A stretch of 64,000 nucleotides of DNA from DASQDN01 sp963844855 (GTDB taxonomy: Bacteria > Acidobacteriota > Terriglobia > Bryobacterales > Bryobacteraceae): assembly GCA_963844855.1 (NCBI GenBank), contig CAWJQP010000083.1, forward strand, positions 1 to 64,000, given 5' to 3'. The first letter of the stretch is position 1, and each line of letters starts with the position of its first letter. The position numbers were made by a program, and so were the translations under genes. Positions 44,495 through 53,805 of the stretch are shown here, in pieces. Under the pieces are notes generated by a model that did not search any database, was not told where the DNA came from, and saw nothing but the letters and a program-made list of their open reading frames with translations.

Positions 44495-46111
44495 GTGAGG
44501 TTTTCCTTGCAAGAACCGGCTCATGCAGCCTTGTCGCTGACGTTGGCGATTTGCAGTATAACGGCTGTCGTGGCCGCGCCGCCGGCCGATAGTTCCTACG
44601 TAGCGAGTCTTCGCCGTCTTACCGAGCACGAATACCGCAACTCCATAGCCGATGTCTTCGGCAAGGAGATCGAAGTTCGCGGCGTGTTCGAACCCACCAT
44701 TCGGGCGGGTGGTCTGGCGGCAGCCTCCACGGCTACGCTGTCGGTGACGCCGGTGGGTTTCGAGTCGTTCAACAAGATGGCGAATGATATCGCCGCGCAA
44801 GTCACTGCCGAAAAATACCGCGCGAAGCTCCCCTGCGCTCCCAAGGACCTCAAGGCGCCGGACGACGCCTGCGCCGGTAAGATCCTCAGCCATTACGGCC
44901 TGCTCCTGTTCCGCCGTCCGCTGACAGATGCGGAACTCGATAACCGCGTCGGCCTCGCCCGCCGAATGGCCGAACGCAACAACGATTTCTATAGTGGCCT
45001 GCGCTACAGCCTGTCCATGCTCCTTCAGTTACCGGACTTCGTCTTCCGTACCGAAGTTGGCAACAACGGCACGCTGGACTCGTATAGCCGCGCCACTCGC
45101 CTCAGCTTCCTTCTCTGGAACACTACCCCCGACGCGGAATTGCTGCGAGCAGCGGGGAGCGGCGAACTCAACACGCGTGACGGATTGGCGAAGCAGGTGG
45201 ACCGGTTGATGGCCTCGCCGCGGCTCGATGTTGGCATGCGAGCCTTCTTCGATGACTTGCTGCAACTGGACACCTTCGACACGGTGTCCAAAGACAGCCT
45301 GCTGTACCCCAAATGGGGCTCGGCGATGGCAACCTCGGCGCGTGAAGAGACGCTGCGCACCGTTATCGGCCTCGCGCTGCATGACAATGGCGACATCCGC
45401 GACCTCATGACCACGCGTCAGAGCTATATCGATCGTAGGCTGGCCATGCTCTACCGTGTTCCGTTCCCGTTCACGGGAGACTGGGTCAAGTATGAATTTC
45501 CGGCGGATTCCGGACGAAGTGGCATCCTGACGCAAGTCAGCATGCTATCGATGTTCTCCCACCCGGGCCGGTCCTCGCCCACCAAGCGCGGCGTGGCTCT
45601 GATGGAGATCTTCCTGTGCTCGCCCACGCCTCTGCCGCCCAACGACGTCGATTTTTCCGTGGTGAACGACACCAACAGCCCACTCAAAACCCTGCGTGAG
45701 CGGTTGATGGCCCACTCGAACAACAAGACCTGCGCCGCCTGCCATATGCGTAGCGATCCCATTGGGCTTTCGCTCGAGGGCTTCGACACCGTCGGCGGCT
45801 ATCGCACCACCGAGAATGGCGAGCCGATCGACGTCTCGGCCACCATCCAGGGTAAGGCTTTCTCCGGCGGCCAAGGGCTGGGCGAGTACATGCGCGACAA
45901 TCCGCGGTACCCGGCCTGCGTGGCTCGAAGGCTGTTTTCCTACGGTCGCGGGGTCACGGGGTCAACCGTCGACGATTTCGCGGACGACTACAAGGCGTTC
46001 CAGGCCTCCGGGTATCGCTTGCGCGCGCTGCTCAAAAGCATCGCTGTTAGTGACTCGTTCTATGCCGCCAAGCCGGCCGCCAGCCCCACAACTGAAGTAG
46101 CATCGAAGTGA
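44495..46111 (+). CDS. Exported DUF1592/DUF1588/DUF1585 (planctomycete-type) protein, 538 aa
   Basis: Start GTG 44495, giving a signal segment 'ALSLTLAICSITAVVAA'. Domain order as in this family: N-terminal DUF1587-like 'SLRRLTEHEYRNSIADVFGK', DUF1595-like 'LLLFRRPLTDAELDNRV', DUF1592 'FYSGLRYSLSMLLQLPDFVF' and 'RATRLSFLLWNTTPDAELLR', DUF1588 'SNNKTCAACHMRSDPIGLSL' and 'EGFDTVGGYRT', DUF1585 'ARRLFSYGRGVTGSTVDDFA'. The CAACH is a CxxCH motif, so haem attachment is possible but unproven. Relatives in Planctomycetes carry an extra N-terminal cytochrome c; here it is absent. The cognate DUF1552 gene follows, its ribosome site overlapping this stop. Confidence 0.88.
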   Translation: MRFSLQEPAHAALSLTLAICSITAVVAAPPADSSYVASLRRLTEHEYRNSIADVFGKEIEVRGVFEPTIRAGGLAAASTATLSVTPVGFESFNKMANDIAAQVTAEKYRAKLPCAPKDLKAPDDACAGKILSHYGLLLFRRPLTDAELDNRVGLARRMAERNNDFYSGLRYSLSMLLQLPDFVFRTEVGNNGTLDSYSRATRLSFLLWNTTPDAELLRAAGSGELNTRDGLAKQVDRLMASPRLDVGMRAFFDDLLQLDTFDTVSKDSLLYPKWGSAMATSAREETLRTVIGLALHDNGDIRDLMTTRQSYIDRRLAMLYRVPFPFTGDWVKYEFPADSGRSGILTQVSMLSMFSHPGRSSPTKRGVALMEIFLCSPTPLPPNDVDFSVVNDTNSPLKTLRERLMAHSNNKTCAACHMRSDPIGLSLEGFDTVGGYRTTENGEPIDVSATIQGKAFSGGQGLGEYMRDNPRYPACVARRLFSYGRGVTGSTVDDFADDYKAFQASGYRLRALLKSIAVSDSFYAAKPAASPTTEVASK

Positions 46112-46121
46112 AGGAGACCTC

Positions 46122-47456
46122 ATGAAGCTGACTCGCCGATTTCTTCTTCGCGGTTCGTTCCACGGCACAGCGGCTGTGATGGGCCTGCCGTTCCTCGATT
46201 GTTTTCTGAACAGCAAGGGTCAGGCGATGTCTAGCGGTCGACCTCTGCCTACGCGCTTCAACACGTTCTTCTGGGGCTGCGGCCTGACCGACTCATTGTG
46301 GATTCCAAAGAACGCCGGAACCAACTATGAAATGACGGTCCAGTTGAAGCCGCTCGAACCCCATCGCAAGAAATTGAACGTGTTTTCGGGTCTCCGCGTA
46401 CCGCTCGACTCCAAGCCCAACTACCAGCACTGGTCCGGCCTCGCGGCCGCCAACACCGGCGTGGCGCCGACCAAGGGATCCGAGTTCGATTCCAAGACGA
46501 TCGACCAGCAGGTGGCCGATGCGATCGGCAAGGGCGTTCGCTTCCGATCCGTCGCAGCGGCTTCGAATGGCGACCCGAGGCAGAGTTATTCCAGCCTCGG
46601 CGGCGTCAATTCGCTGCCTTCCGAACCTACGCCGGTGTCGCTCTACACGCGTCTCTTCGGCCCGGGATTTCAGGATCCTACCAAGGGCGATTGGAAGCCG
46701 GACCCGCGCATCATGATGCAGAAGAGCGTGCTGTCCGCGGTGGCCGAAGACCGCAAACGCGTGATGGAGAAGCTGGGCGCAAGTGACCGGGCGCGCATGG
46801 ATCAGTACTTCACCTCCGTGCGTCAGACCGAACTGCAAATGGAGGCCGAACTCCAGCACCCGAATATCGATGCAAAGGTCTCGATCCCGGAGGCTCCCTC
46901 GGGAGATATTGTGGCCAACAATGCATGGCCCAATCTCCAGGTGACCACGCCGCTGATGGCGCGCTTGGGCGCCATTGCCCTCGCCACGGACCAGACTCGC
47001 GTCTTCAATCTGAGCGTGGCCGCCCCACAGAACGGGATGTTCGTGCCGGGCGATCCGCTGGGCTTCCACCAGTCTACGCACGAAGAGCCGATCGATCCCA
47101 AGCTGGGCTACCAGCCGCGGGTCGCCGAGTACAATATCGAATCCATGGAGCTTTTGGCCGCGCTGCTGAAAGAGTTGGACGCGATTCAGGAAGGCGACGG
47201 AACACTACTCGACCACAGCCTGGTGATGGCTTTCACGGACCAAAGCTACGCCCGCATCCATGCCGTGGATGGCTTGCCGGTGCTGTTGGCAGGCGGCGCC
47301 AGCGGACGCATAAAGACCGGATACCATGTCGCCGGTGACAACAGCCCGGTATCGCGCGTGGGCTTGACGGTGCAAAAGGCTCTGGGCATGTCGCTCGATA
47401 GTTGGGGGCAGGATTCGTTGTTCATTAGGTCGCCCTACACGGAATTGCTGGCGTAG
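46122..47456 (+). CDS. Tat-exported DUF1552 protein, 444 aa
   Basis: ATG 46122 with AAGGAG about 7 nt upstream, overlapping the preceding stop. Twin-arginine signal 'MKLTRRFLLRGSFHGTAAVM' then GLPFLD, the standard DUF1552 opening. Family motifs: 'RFNTFFWGCGLTDSLWIP', 'KLNVFSGLRVPLDSK', 'QQVADAIGKGVRFRSVAAAS', 'LGASDRARMDQYFTSVRQTE', 'DQTRVFNLSVAAPQNG', 'VMAFTDQSYARIHAVDGLPV'. DUF1552 proteins are related to the DUF1501/sulfatase-like alkaline-phosphatase superfamily and nearly always pair with DUF1592 proteins. The joint function is unknown; a folded, Tat-exported periplasmic partner is inferred. Confidence 0.9.
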   Translation: MKLTRRFLLRGSFHGTAAVMGLPFLDCFLNSKGQAMSSGRPLPTRFNTFFWGCGLTDSLWIPKNAGTNYEMTVQLKPLEPHRKKLNVFSGLRVPLDSKPNYQHWSGLAAANTGVAPTKGSEFDSKTIDQQVADAIGKGVRFRSVAAASNGDPRQSYSSLGGVNSLPSEPTPVSLYTRLFGPGFQDPTKGDWKPDPRIMMQKSVLSAVAEDRKRVMEKLGASDRARMDQYFTSVRQTELQMEAELQHPNIDAKVSIPEAPSGDIVANNAWPNLQVTTPLMARLGAIALATDQTRVFNLSVAAPQNGMFVPGDPLGFHQSTHEEPIDPKLGYQPRVAEYNIESMELLAALLKELDAIQEGDGTLLDHSLVMAFTDQSYARIHAVDGLPVLLAGGASGRIKTGYHVAGDNSPVSRVGLTVQKALGMSLDSWGQDSLFIRSPYTELLA

Positions 47457-47458
47457 CC

Positions 47459-48019
47459 ATGAGACGTGGTATCGGTTTCGGCATTGCCGCGTTGATTGTT
47501 CTCGCGGTGGCGGCCCCCGCGAAAAATCCGCCCATGGTGCCGCCTGCGGGTCCAGGCGTCGTTACGGTCAAACAATTGGCGCCCAATACGTTCAAAATCG
47601 TGGTGGCGGGGCACACATTCACCAGCCGCGGCGAGATCGAGAAGTATCTCGCCTATCGCGCCGCCCAGCATACCCTTGAACAAAGCGCGGACTGGTTCAC
47701 GTTGACCGAAGACCGAGCCAAGGGGGAGAACGTCGCACCCGTGCCCGCACGCGATCCTGAGGGGCCGCGCTACAGCTTCCGGATGAAATATTTCCGCCCC
47801 GTGTGGCGCTATAAAACGAACGGATCGACGGCGTGGACGCGATGGAGCCCGTTCAGCGGCGCGCCGTTCATTTCCGCCGATCCCAAGACCATCAGCGATT
47901 TCGAGGTCAGCGCCGAGATCGTGGTGCGCAAGGCTCCCATGGACGACGCCGATCCGCTGGGCTTCGAGGCCCGTGCGCTGTCTGATCTGCTCATTAATCA
48001 AGTTTCGCCACCGAAATAA
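47459..48019 (+). CDS. Exported protein of unknown function, 186 aa
   Basis: ATG 47459, two bases after the DUF1552 stop. Signal peptide 'GIGFGIAALIVLAVAAPA'. The central part 'NTFKIVVAGHTFTSRGEIEK' then 'YLAYRAAQHTLEQSADWFTL' resembles the CC0125/CC1285-type exported proteins of alphaproteobacteria (a 'N.F.v.f.G..yTsre.ve.YlLyRaAElt...G...F' pattern). This is weak family resemblance from memory. The C-terminal half 'YFRPVWRYKTNGSTAWTRWS' is aromatic-rich. Position inside the DUF1592/DUF1552 operon suggests a component of the same complex. Confidence 0.65.
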   Translation: MRRGIGFGIAALIVLAVAAPAKNPPMVPPAGPGVVTVKQLAPNTFKIVVAGHTFTSRGEIEKYLAYRAAQHTLEQSADWFTLTEDRAKGENVAPVPARDPEGPRYSFRMKYFRPVWRYKTNGSTAWTRWSPFSGAPFISADPKTISDFEVSAEIVVRKAPMDDADPLGFEARALSDLLINQVSPPK

Positions 48020-48034
48020 GAAAGGGATTCAGTC

Positions 48035-49423
48035 ATGACCAAGCGCGCACTGACGGTTTCCTGGATCGCGGTAATGGCCGCAACTTGCGCCCACGCTGCG
48101 CCATGGGTGAAGGGATACGTGGTGGGCTTCTACGAGCCGGCGTTCCGGTACGGCGGCCGGGCCGATTACTCGCGGGGTACGGAGATCGAGCCCGGCGTGG
48201 ATTGCCCGCACGGCAGCACCACTCATTTCGCCAATCCGGCCATGGCCTTCAAGGCGCTCTCTCTGGTGCCTTGGCGCAGCAGGCAGGAAATCGAGTCCCT
48301 CGCCAATCCGCCCGCGACGGGCACGGTGCGAGACGGCGCCGGTGTGTATTACCAGATCTGGCGCGCGGCTTCCGCCTATCGCGGCTATAACCGCGATATT
48401 GAAACCTACATCAACCCCTTTGCTGCCGAAGATCCCGGCCAGCCGCAAGTGACAAGCCGTATCGGCGAAGGTTTCAACCTGGACGGAAAGATCAAGCCCA
48501 TCGATTTCGTCAGCCCGGACGGCGAGAAGGGCATCGACAATGCGCTCTATCGTGCGTGGGGATGCGACGCGCCATGGCGAGGCAACAACGGCAGCGGCAC
48601 GCTTGTGTTGCGCTCGAACGACAAGATGACGGAAGGCCTGTTCACTATCGTCATCCGCGTATCGGGTAACAAGGACCCGATGAACGACGACGAGGCGACG
48701 CTGGAGATCGGTTATTCGCCGGACAAGATTATGAAGGATGCGCGCGGCAATGTCGGCGTCGACTATTCGTATCGTCTTCTGAAGTCCGAGCAGTACACTC
48801 GTCTCAAGGCCCGGGTCAACGACGGGGTTGTCGAGACCGAGCAGGCGCCTGAGATTCATATGCCGCAAATTGCCTGGTTCTACAACCAGACCAGGGATGC
48901 GAATTTCCGCCAAGGCAAGATACGGCTGGTCGTTAATTCTGACGGCACGGCGGTGGGATTGGTGGGCGGATATCGCGACTGGCGTGACCTTTACGCGCAG
49001 AACGTCTTCGCCCAGGACGGCGGCCAGCAGGGTGTCCGCGAGCATGAAGATCACGTTGCCCTCTACTATGCGCTTCGGCGCAACGCCGACGGGATGTTCA
49101 ATGCTAAGACCGGCCGCTACGACGGCGTATCTACTGCCTATCGAATGAAGCTGGTTCCGGCCTTTGTCGTGGACCCTGACAAGCCGATGGATGTCCCGGT
49201 CATCACCGGCGAGTTGCGACGCCGGAAGGCTTATGACGACACGCGTGCGGCAATGATCAAGGCAGTGGACACCCTCGTCACGCAGGCGGTGCCCGCCGGT
49301 AGCGGCGAGGAGGCGGTGGGGCGCGGCGGCGTTCCCATTGAGCGGAGGAGGGGCGGGATTGTTGCGAATCAAACGGCCAATGACAAGGCTAAAGGTAATC
49401 TACCGGCGACGGAACCGCAGTAG
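48035..49423 (+). CDS. Exported protein of unknown function, 462 aa
   Basis: ATG 48035 with AAAGGGA about 8 nt upstream; signal peptide 'LTVSWIAVMAATCAHA'. The mature protein begins 'APWVKGYVVGFYEPAFRYGG' and has a conserved-looking block 'GKIKPIDFVSPDGEKGIDNA', then 'LYRAWGCDAPWRGNNGSGTL', and 'GLVGGYRDWRDLYAQNVFAQ'. The last 50 residues are low-complexity and charged. No family recognised. It is the fourth gene of the DUF1592/DUF1552 operon (16-bp gap) and converges with the reverse cytochrome gene 11 bp away. A 447-codon frame on the other strand is a shadow. Confidence 0.7.
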   Translation: MTKRALTVSWIAVMAATCAHAAPWVKGYVVGFYEPAFRYGGRADYSRGTEIEPGVDCPHGSTTHFANPAMAFKALSLVPWRSRQEIESLANPPATGTVRDGAGVYYQIWRAASAYRGYNRDIETYINPFAAEDPGQPQVTSRIGEGFNLDGKIKPIDFVSPDGEKGIDNALYRAWGCDAPWRGNNGSGTLVLRSNDKMTEGLFTIVIRVSGNKDPMNDDEATLEIGYSPDKIMKDARGNVGVDYSYRLLKSEQYTRLKARVNDGVVETEQAPEIHMPQIAWFYNQTRDANFRQGKIRLVVNSDGTAVGLVGGYRDWRDLYAQNVFAQDGGQQGVREHEDHVALYYALRRNADGMFNAKTGRYDGVSTAYRMKLVPAFVVDPDKPMDVPVITGELRRRKAYDDTRAAMIKAVDTLVTQAVPAGSGEEAVGRGGVPIERRRGGIVANQTANDKAKGNLPATEPQ

Positions 49424-49434
49424 AAGAGATCACG

Positions 49435-50757
49435 TTACTCGACCGCTGATACAGCAGGCGCCTTGCGTTGGCGGCGCAATAGTTGCGCAGGATCGGCTCC
49501 AATGTCCATGGTCAGGCCGATGAAGCTCACCGCCATTTCGTCCGTCGATTGCGGCCCATACGCGACATCGATTTTCGGATTGGGGTTGTACGGATTGTTC
49601 GCGGAGTTGTCGTAGTGCGTGGTTGTTTCCAAGCGTGTGCCTTTGGGAAGCAGCACCGGCTTAGCCATCTCGTAGCCGAGCTGCCAGGTAAAGCTATAGC
49701 GCGGAACCTTCAACAGGATTTCCGATTCGCCGGAAGGGTAGATCGCGCGCAACTCGTAATCCTTCGCCCGCATATGCATGTGCGGCTGCACCCAGACCAA
49801 CTCGACTGGAGTCTCCACCATGGTGCTCGCTTTCACTTCATGGTCGGACGCGCCGGCGGGAATGAGAATGTCCGTGGTATTTACTCCGGTAACCGTCATG
49901 TAGCGCTTTTGCGGCGGAGCCGATGCGAGCACAATGCCGACTCTCGACTTGTCGGTTTGCGCCGTGCCCGAAGGAACGTAGTGGCACTCAAACACAATGT
50001 CGGATCCGGCAGGTATGAATTTCGCTGCGTCTCCGACAGTGAACTCCTGGGCGTTTACACCAGGGTTGTACTTCGCCAGCATGTCCTGAGACAAGCCTTC
50101 GCCAAACATCGAGCGACGAGGCGGACGGTAGAGTTCACCTTCCGGAGCATCTTTCATCCACTCTGATCCGGGAAAACGGATCCATGCCTTCATGTGGTGC
50201 ACGACTTTGGCGTTGCCCGGACGGACTTCGGCAGCTTTCACCCACGTGTCTTTCGGGAAGTTCACCTTGACCAGCACGTTCGACTGGTCCATTTGCCCGT
50301 CTGCCAGGATCGGAATGTCCTTCGGCATTTCAATGACGATATCGGGCTTTCCGATGCTCCATCCGGTTGCAAACTCGACCGGCGCGGGCTTGTCCTTGGC
50401 ATCGCCTTCAGAAGCGCCGCTGTCCGCCCATTTGACCAGAGTGCTCAACTCCTGCGGATCCAGCTTGCGCTCGTTTCTGAAGTGGCCGTATGCGGGATCC
50501 GCAAACCATGGCGGCATCTTTTTGGTGATCACCGATTCCTTGATGGCCTTGGCCCACGGACGCGTCTCCCGATAGCTCATGAAGGACATCGGAGCTACTT
50601 CGCCCGGCCTATGGCAGCCTTGGCAGTGCTTCTGCAAGATCGGAATAACGTCTTTGTTAAACGTCGGGGATGAAGGCTCGGCGGCGGCAGACAATGCCGA
50701 GAGCAGAATGAGCGCTTTCACTGCTCCGAGGTATCTTCGCTGGTTTGTGCAAAACAT
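49435..50757 (-). CDS. Exported cytochrome c + copper type II monooxygenase-like protein, 440 aa
   Basis: Start ATG 50757 preferred over an in-frame TTG at 50778 because AAGGA lies 6 nt upstream of it. Signal peptide 'VKALILLSALSAAA'. N-terminal haem domain: 'KDVIPILQKHCQGCHRPGEV' (CxxCH) and 'MSFMSYRETRPWAKAIKESV' with 'KKMPPW', the layout of c-type cytochrome domains in this family. The C-terminal part carries copper-site motifs of peptidylglycine/dopamine monooxygenase-like folds: 'NAKVVHHMKAWIRFPG', 'DIVFECHYVPSG', 'VWVQPHMHMRAKDYELRAIY' (HxM pair) and 'TTTHYDNSANNPYNP'. An electron-transfer haem feeding a periplasmic copper oxygenase is inferred. Divergent from the amidohydrolase. Confidence 0.8.
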   Translation of the reverse strand: MFCTNQRRYLGAVKALILLSALSAAAEPSSPTFNKDVIPILQKHCQGCHRPGEVAPMSFMSYRETRPWAKAIKESVITKKMPPWFADPAYGHFRNERKLDPQELSTLVKWADSGASEGDAKDKPAPVEFATGWSIGKPDIVIEMPKDIPILADGQMDQSNVLVKVNFPKDTWVKAAEVRPGNAKVVHHMKAWIRFPGSEWMKDAPEGELYRPPRRSMFGEGLSQDMLAKYNPGVNAQEFTVGDAAKFIPAGSDIVFECHYVPSGTAQTDKSRVGIVLASAPPQKRYMTVTGVNTTDILIPAGASDHEVKASTMVETPVELVWVQPHMHMRAKDYELRAIYPSGESEILLKVPRYSFTWQLGYEMAKPVLLPKGTRLETTTHYDNSANNPYNPNPKIDVAYGPQSTDEMAVSFIGLTMDIGADPAQLLRRQRKAPAVSAVE

Positions 50758-50884
50758 AGTGAATCCTTGACGAAGCAAAGAGCCGGAATGAGCATAACAC
50801 TTCTGACGCCGGGCATTCCGCGGGCGAGTCGCCCGACTGGATGCAGTTACGCCTCACGGCCTTCTCTGCGGCACAATTAGTTTC

Positions 50885-52231
50885 ATGCGTTTCCCGCTCG
50901 TTCTAGTGCTATTGGCGGTCCTTTCCAAAGCTGAGCCCCTGACCGCAATTAAGTGCGGCAGACTCTTCGATGGACGGACGTTGACTCTACAGACGGATGT
51001 CGTGGTGCTGGTGGATGGCAATCGCATCCGAAGTGTAGGAAAATCCGCCATTCCGGCGGACGCCAAAGTGATCGATCTATCCCGGGCGACCGTGATGCCG
51101 GGACTGGTGGATAGCCACACGCACATGTTCCTGCACGGCATCCCATACGATGACGCCATACTAAAGAAATCGCTGCAATACCGAGCAATCTCCGCGACAG
51201 TCGCTGCTCGCAAGACGCTACTGGCCGGGTTCACAAGCATTCGCGATCTTGAAACCGAAGGCGCCTGGTATGGCGACGCCGCTTTGCGGGATGCCATCAA
51301 TGACGGCATCGTGATTGGTCCGAGGATGCAATGTGCAACGCGCGCGCTCAGCGTGACCGGGGGGTACAATCCTTACGGCTACTCGCCTGACGTCGAGATA
51401 CCCCACGGAGCGCAGCTTGTTGATGGTGTAGATGGCGTGAGGAAAGCCGTCCGGGAACAACTGGCAAATGGAGCCGATGTGATCAAGATCTACGCAGATC
51501 ACCGCCGGCGCGGGACAAACAACCCGGACATGCTCACAGCCTTTCCGACTTTTTCACTGGATGAAATGAAGGCCGTTGTTGACGAAGCGGCGAAGGTCGG
51601 GGCGAAAGTCGCCGCGCATGTTTATCATGGTGCCTCGGCGCAGACTGCCATACAAGCCGGCGTATCCTCACTCGAGCATGGAATGTATCTGGATGATGCG
51701 ACTTTCGAGCTGATGGCGAAACACGGTGTCTATTGGGTGCCAACCCTGATGGCGTACTTACAGGGACTGGACGATCGGGAAAGTAAATTGACACCAGAAC
51801 GGCGCCGGCTCATGACCGGAACGACGGAGCGGCACAAGCAAACCTTTCAGCGCGCATTGAAGACCCGCGTCAAGATCGCGTTCGGGACAGACTTGAGCGG
51901 CAACCATGAGAACGCCGGCGAGGAGTTCGTCTGGATGGCGCGCTACGGAATGCCGCCGTTAGAGGTGTTACGGTCTGCAACAAGCACCGCGGCGGAATTG
52001 ATGGGATGGCAAGAACGAGTCGGAACTCTTGAACCGGGAAAACTCGCCGACATCGTCGCAGTGGAAGGAAATCCGGTAAGCGATATCACCGCGATGAAGC
52101 GCATAGTGTTCGTTATGAAGGATGGTGTCGTATATCGTTCCGAGGGCTTGGGCGCCAATATAGGACCGATGGCGGGGATCACAAGGCGGAAGTGTCATGA
52201 TAGGGAACGCAAGGTTACGCAACCAGCATGA
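50885..52231 (+). CDS. Exported amidohydrolase-family metal hydrolase, 448 aa
   Basis: ATG 50885; signal peptide 'MRFPLVLVLLAVLSKA'. Amidohydrolase (imidazolonepropionase-like) motifs in order: 'ATVMPGLVDSHTHMFLHG' (HxH), 'GADVIKIYADH' (bridging Lys), 'VGAKVAAHVYHGASAQTAIQ' (His), 'VSSLEHGMYLDD' (His) and 'VKIAFGTDLSGNHENAG' (catalytic Asp), then 'GTLEPGKLADIVAVEGNPVS'. All binuclear-site residues are present, so an active cyclic amidase, dipeptidase or prolidase type enzyme is likely; the substrate is unknown. Its last codons overlap the start of the glycoside hydrolase (ATGA, 52228-52231), so the two are cotranslated. Confidence 0.88.
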   Translation: MRFPLVLVLLAVLSKAEPLTAIKCGRLFDGRTLTLQTDVVVLVDGNRIRSVGKSAIPADAKVIDLSRATVMPGLVDSHTHMFLHGIPYDDAILKKSLQYRAISATVAARKTLLAGFTSIRDLETEGAWYGDAALRDAINDGIVIGPRMQCATRALSVTGGYNPYGYSPDVEIPHGAQLVDGVDGVRKAVREQLANGADVIKIYADHRRRGTNNPDMLTAFPTFSLDEMKAVVDEAAKVGAKVAAHVYHGASAQTAIQAGVSSLEHGMYLDDATFELMAKHGVYWVPTLMAYLQGLDDRESKLTPERRRLMTGTTERHKQTFQRALKTRVKIAFGTDLSGNHENAGEEFVWMARYGMPPLEVLRSATSTAAELMGWQERVGTLEPGKLADIVAVEGNPVSDITAMKRIVFVMKDGVVYRSEGLGANIGPMAGITRRKCHDRERKVTQPA

Positions 52232-53673
52232 GCATTAGATTCGCTTCTCTGTTGATCCTGATATCATCTGCCCTTTCGGCTGCGGAGCCAATCCGGCTTC
52301 ATCCCCAGAATCCACATTACTTCGAGTTTCGAGGGAAGCCAACCATTCTCATCACATCAGGGGAGCATTACGGCGCTGTTCTGAATCTGGACTTTGATTA
52401 CAAGAAATACTTGGCGACCCTTGCTGCCGACAGGCTGAACATGACACGAACGTTCACCGGAGCCTATCGCGAGGGACCACAGTCATTTGGCATCAAGGAC
52501 AACACTCTGGCGCCTGCTCATGATCGATTCATTGCTCCTTGGCCTCGCTCACAGACTCCCGGAGCCGCAGATGGCCTGACGAAGTTCGATCTGACGCGAT
52601 GGAACGATGCTTATTTCACTCGCTTGAAGGATTTCGTCCGCGAGGCCGGCACTAAGGGCATTGTCGTCGAACTCCCAATATTTTGTCCTTTTTATCGCGA
52701 CGAGATGTGGGATCTCAGCCCCCTAAACGCCAAGAACAACGTCAATGGCATTGGAAACTATCCACGCCAGGACGTCTATACGCTCAAAGATCCTGCGATG
52801 CAGAAGGTTCAGGACGCGCTTGTCAGAAAGATTGTGGCCGAGCTAAAGGAGTTCGACAACCTCCTGTACGAAATTGCCAACGAGCCCTATGCGCACGAAT
52901 TGATCACGGCAGATTGGGAGCGTCATATTGCCGATGTCATCACCAATGCGGAGTCCGGATTTCCGACACGCCAGCGGCATCTGATCACACAGAACGTATC
53001 GAACGGATCGAAGAAGGTTCCCAATCCGAACCCGCAGGTTTCCGTCTTCAATTTCCACTACTCCCGTCCGCCTGCAAGCGTCGGTCTCAATCGCGACCTG
53101 AATCGTCCGATTGGCTGCAATGAGACAGGCTTTGATGGCCAAGCTGACGCTACCTATCGAATTCAGGGATGGGAGTTCATCCTGGCGGGCGGCGCGCTGT
53201 ACAACAATCTTGATTATTCCTTTACAGCTGAGTTGGAGGATGGAACCTACTCGTATCCCGTGGGACAACCCGGAGGCGGCAGTGTCACGCTGCGAAAGCA
53301 GCTTCGAGTACTGCGCGATTTTTTGGATTCGATTCCATTCATCAACATGAATCCCGCTACCGATCTCGTGCGAGCGGGAATGCCTGAAGGATCGGTCGCA
53401 TGGGCACTTGCCGCGGCTGGTAAGGCGTATGCCGTCTATCTTCATCACGGAGCGCCGCGAAAGGATCAGAAACGACAATATACAGTCGATGCTACAACTC
53501 GCAGTACAGAATTGGGTTTGGAACTTCCTGCCGGGGACTACCAAGTAGAGTGGATCGACACGAAGACCGGAAAGATAGCTAAGCAGGAGCGTGTTTCACA
53601 CAAGGGAGGCGTTCATACTCTAGCTTCTCCGAATTACAGCGAAGACATTGCGCTCCGTTTGCGCGCTCGCTAG
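52228..53673 (+). CDS. Exported clan-A glycoside hydrolase-like protein (GH5/DUF4038-type), 481 aa
   Basis: ATG 52228 inside the previous stop. Signal peptide 'ASLLILISSALSAAEP'. A TIM-barrel of cellulase type: 'FRGKPTILITSGEHYGAVLN', 'FTRLKDFVREAGTKGIVVEL', 'NLLYEIANEPYAHEL' with E219 in the NEP acid/base motif, and 'RPIGCNETGFDG' with E299 in a strand-7 nucleophile position; 'NFHYSRPP' supplies the usual active-site His/Tyr. The C-terminal 90 residues are a beta domain ('TELGLELPAGDYQVEWIDTK') common in apiosidase/DUF4038-type enzymes. Polysaccharide or glycoside hydrolysis is inferred; specificity is open. Confidence 0.78.
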   Translation: MSIRFASLLILISSALSAAEPIRLHPQNPHYFEFRGKPTILITSGEHYGAVLNLDFDYKKYLATLAADRLNMTRTFTGAYREGPQSFGIKDNTLAPAHDRFIAPWPRSQTPGAADGLTKFDLTRWNDAYFTRLKDFVREAGTKGIVVELPIFCPFYRDEMWDLSPLNAKNNVNGIGNYPRQDVYTLKDPAMQKVQDALVRKIVAELKEFDNLLYEIANEPYAHELITADWERHIADVITNAESGFPTRQRHLITQNVSNGSKKVPNPNPQVSVFNFHYSRPPASVGLNRDLNRPIGCNETGFDGQADATYRIQGWEFILAGGALYNNLDYSFTAELEDGTYSYPVGQPGGGSVTLRKQLRVLRDFLDSIPFINMNPATDLVRAGMPEGSVAWALAAAGKAYAVYLHHGAPRKDQKRQYTVDATTRSTELGLELPAGDYQVEWIDTKTGKIAKQERVSHKGGVHTLASPNYSEDIALRLRAR

Positions 53674-53805
53674 CATCATGTGGTCAGCAATATGAGACGC
53701 CCGTTCATTCGTGGCTTGAACGCCTCGTGCCTTAAATGCAGCCTCGCTGACCTTAGCCCCGTCCAAAGCGAGCGCACTGACCGAAAAACAGTGACAAGCG
53801 TGTGC

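Noticed and set aside
48029..49372. 447-codon open frame antisense to the 462-aa exported protein
   Set aside because: The forward frame has a ribosome site, a signal peptide and operon context; the reverse product is Arg/His/Val-rich with no motif.
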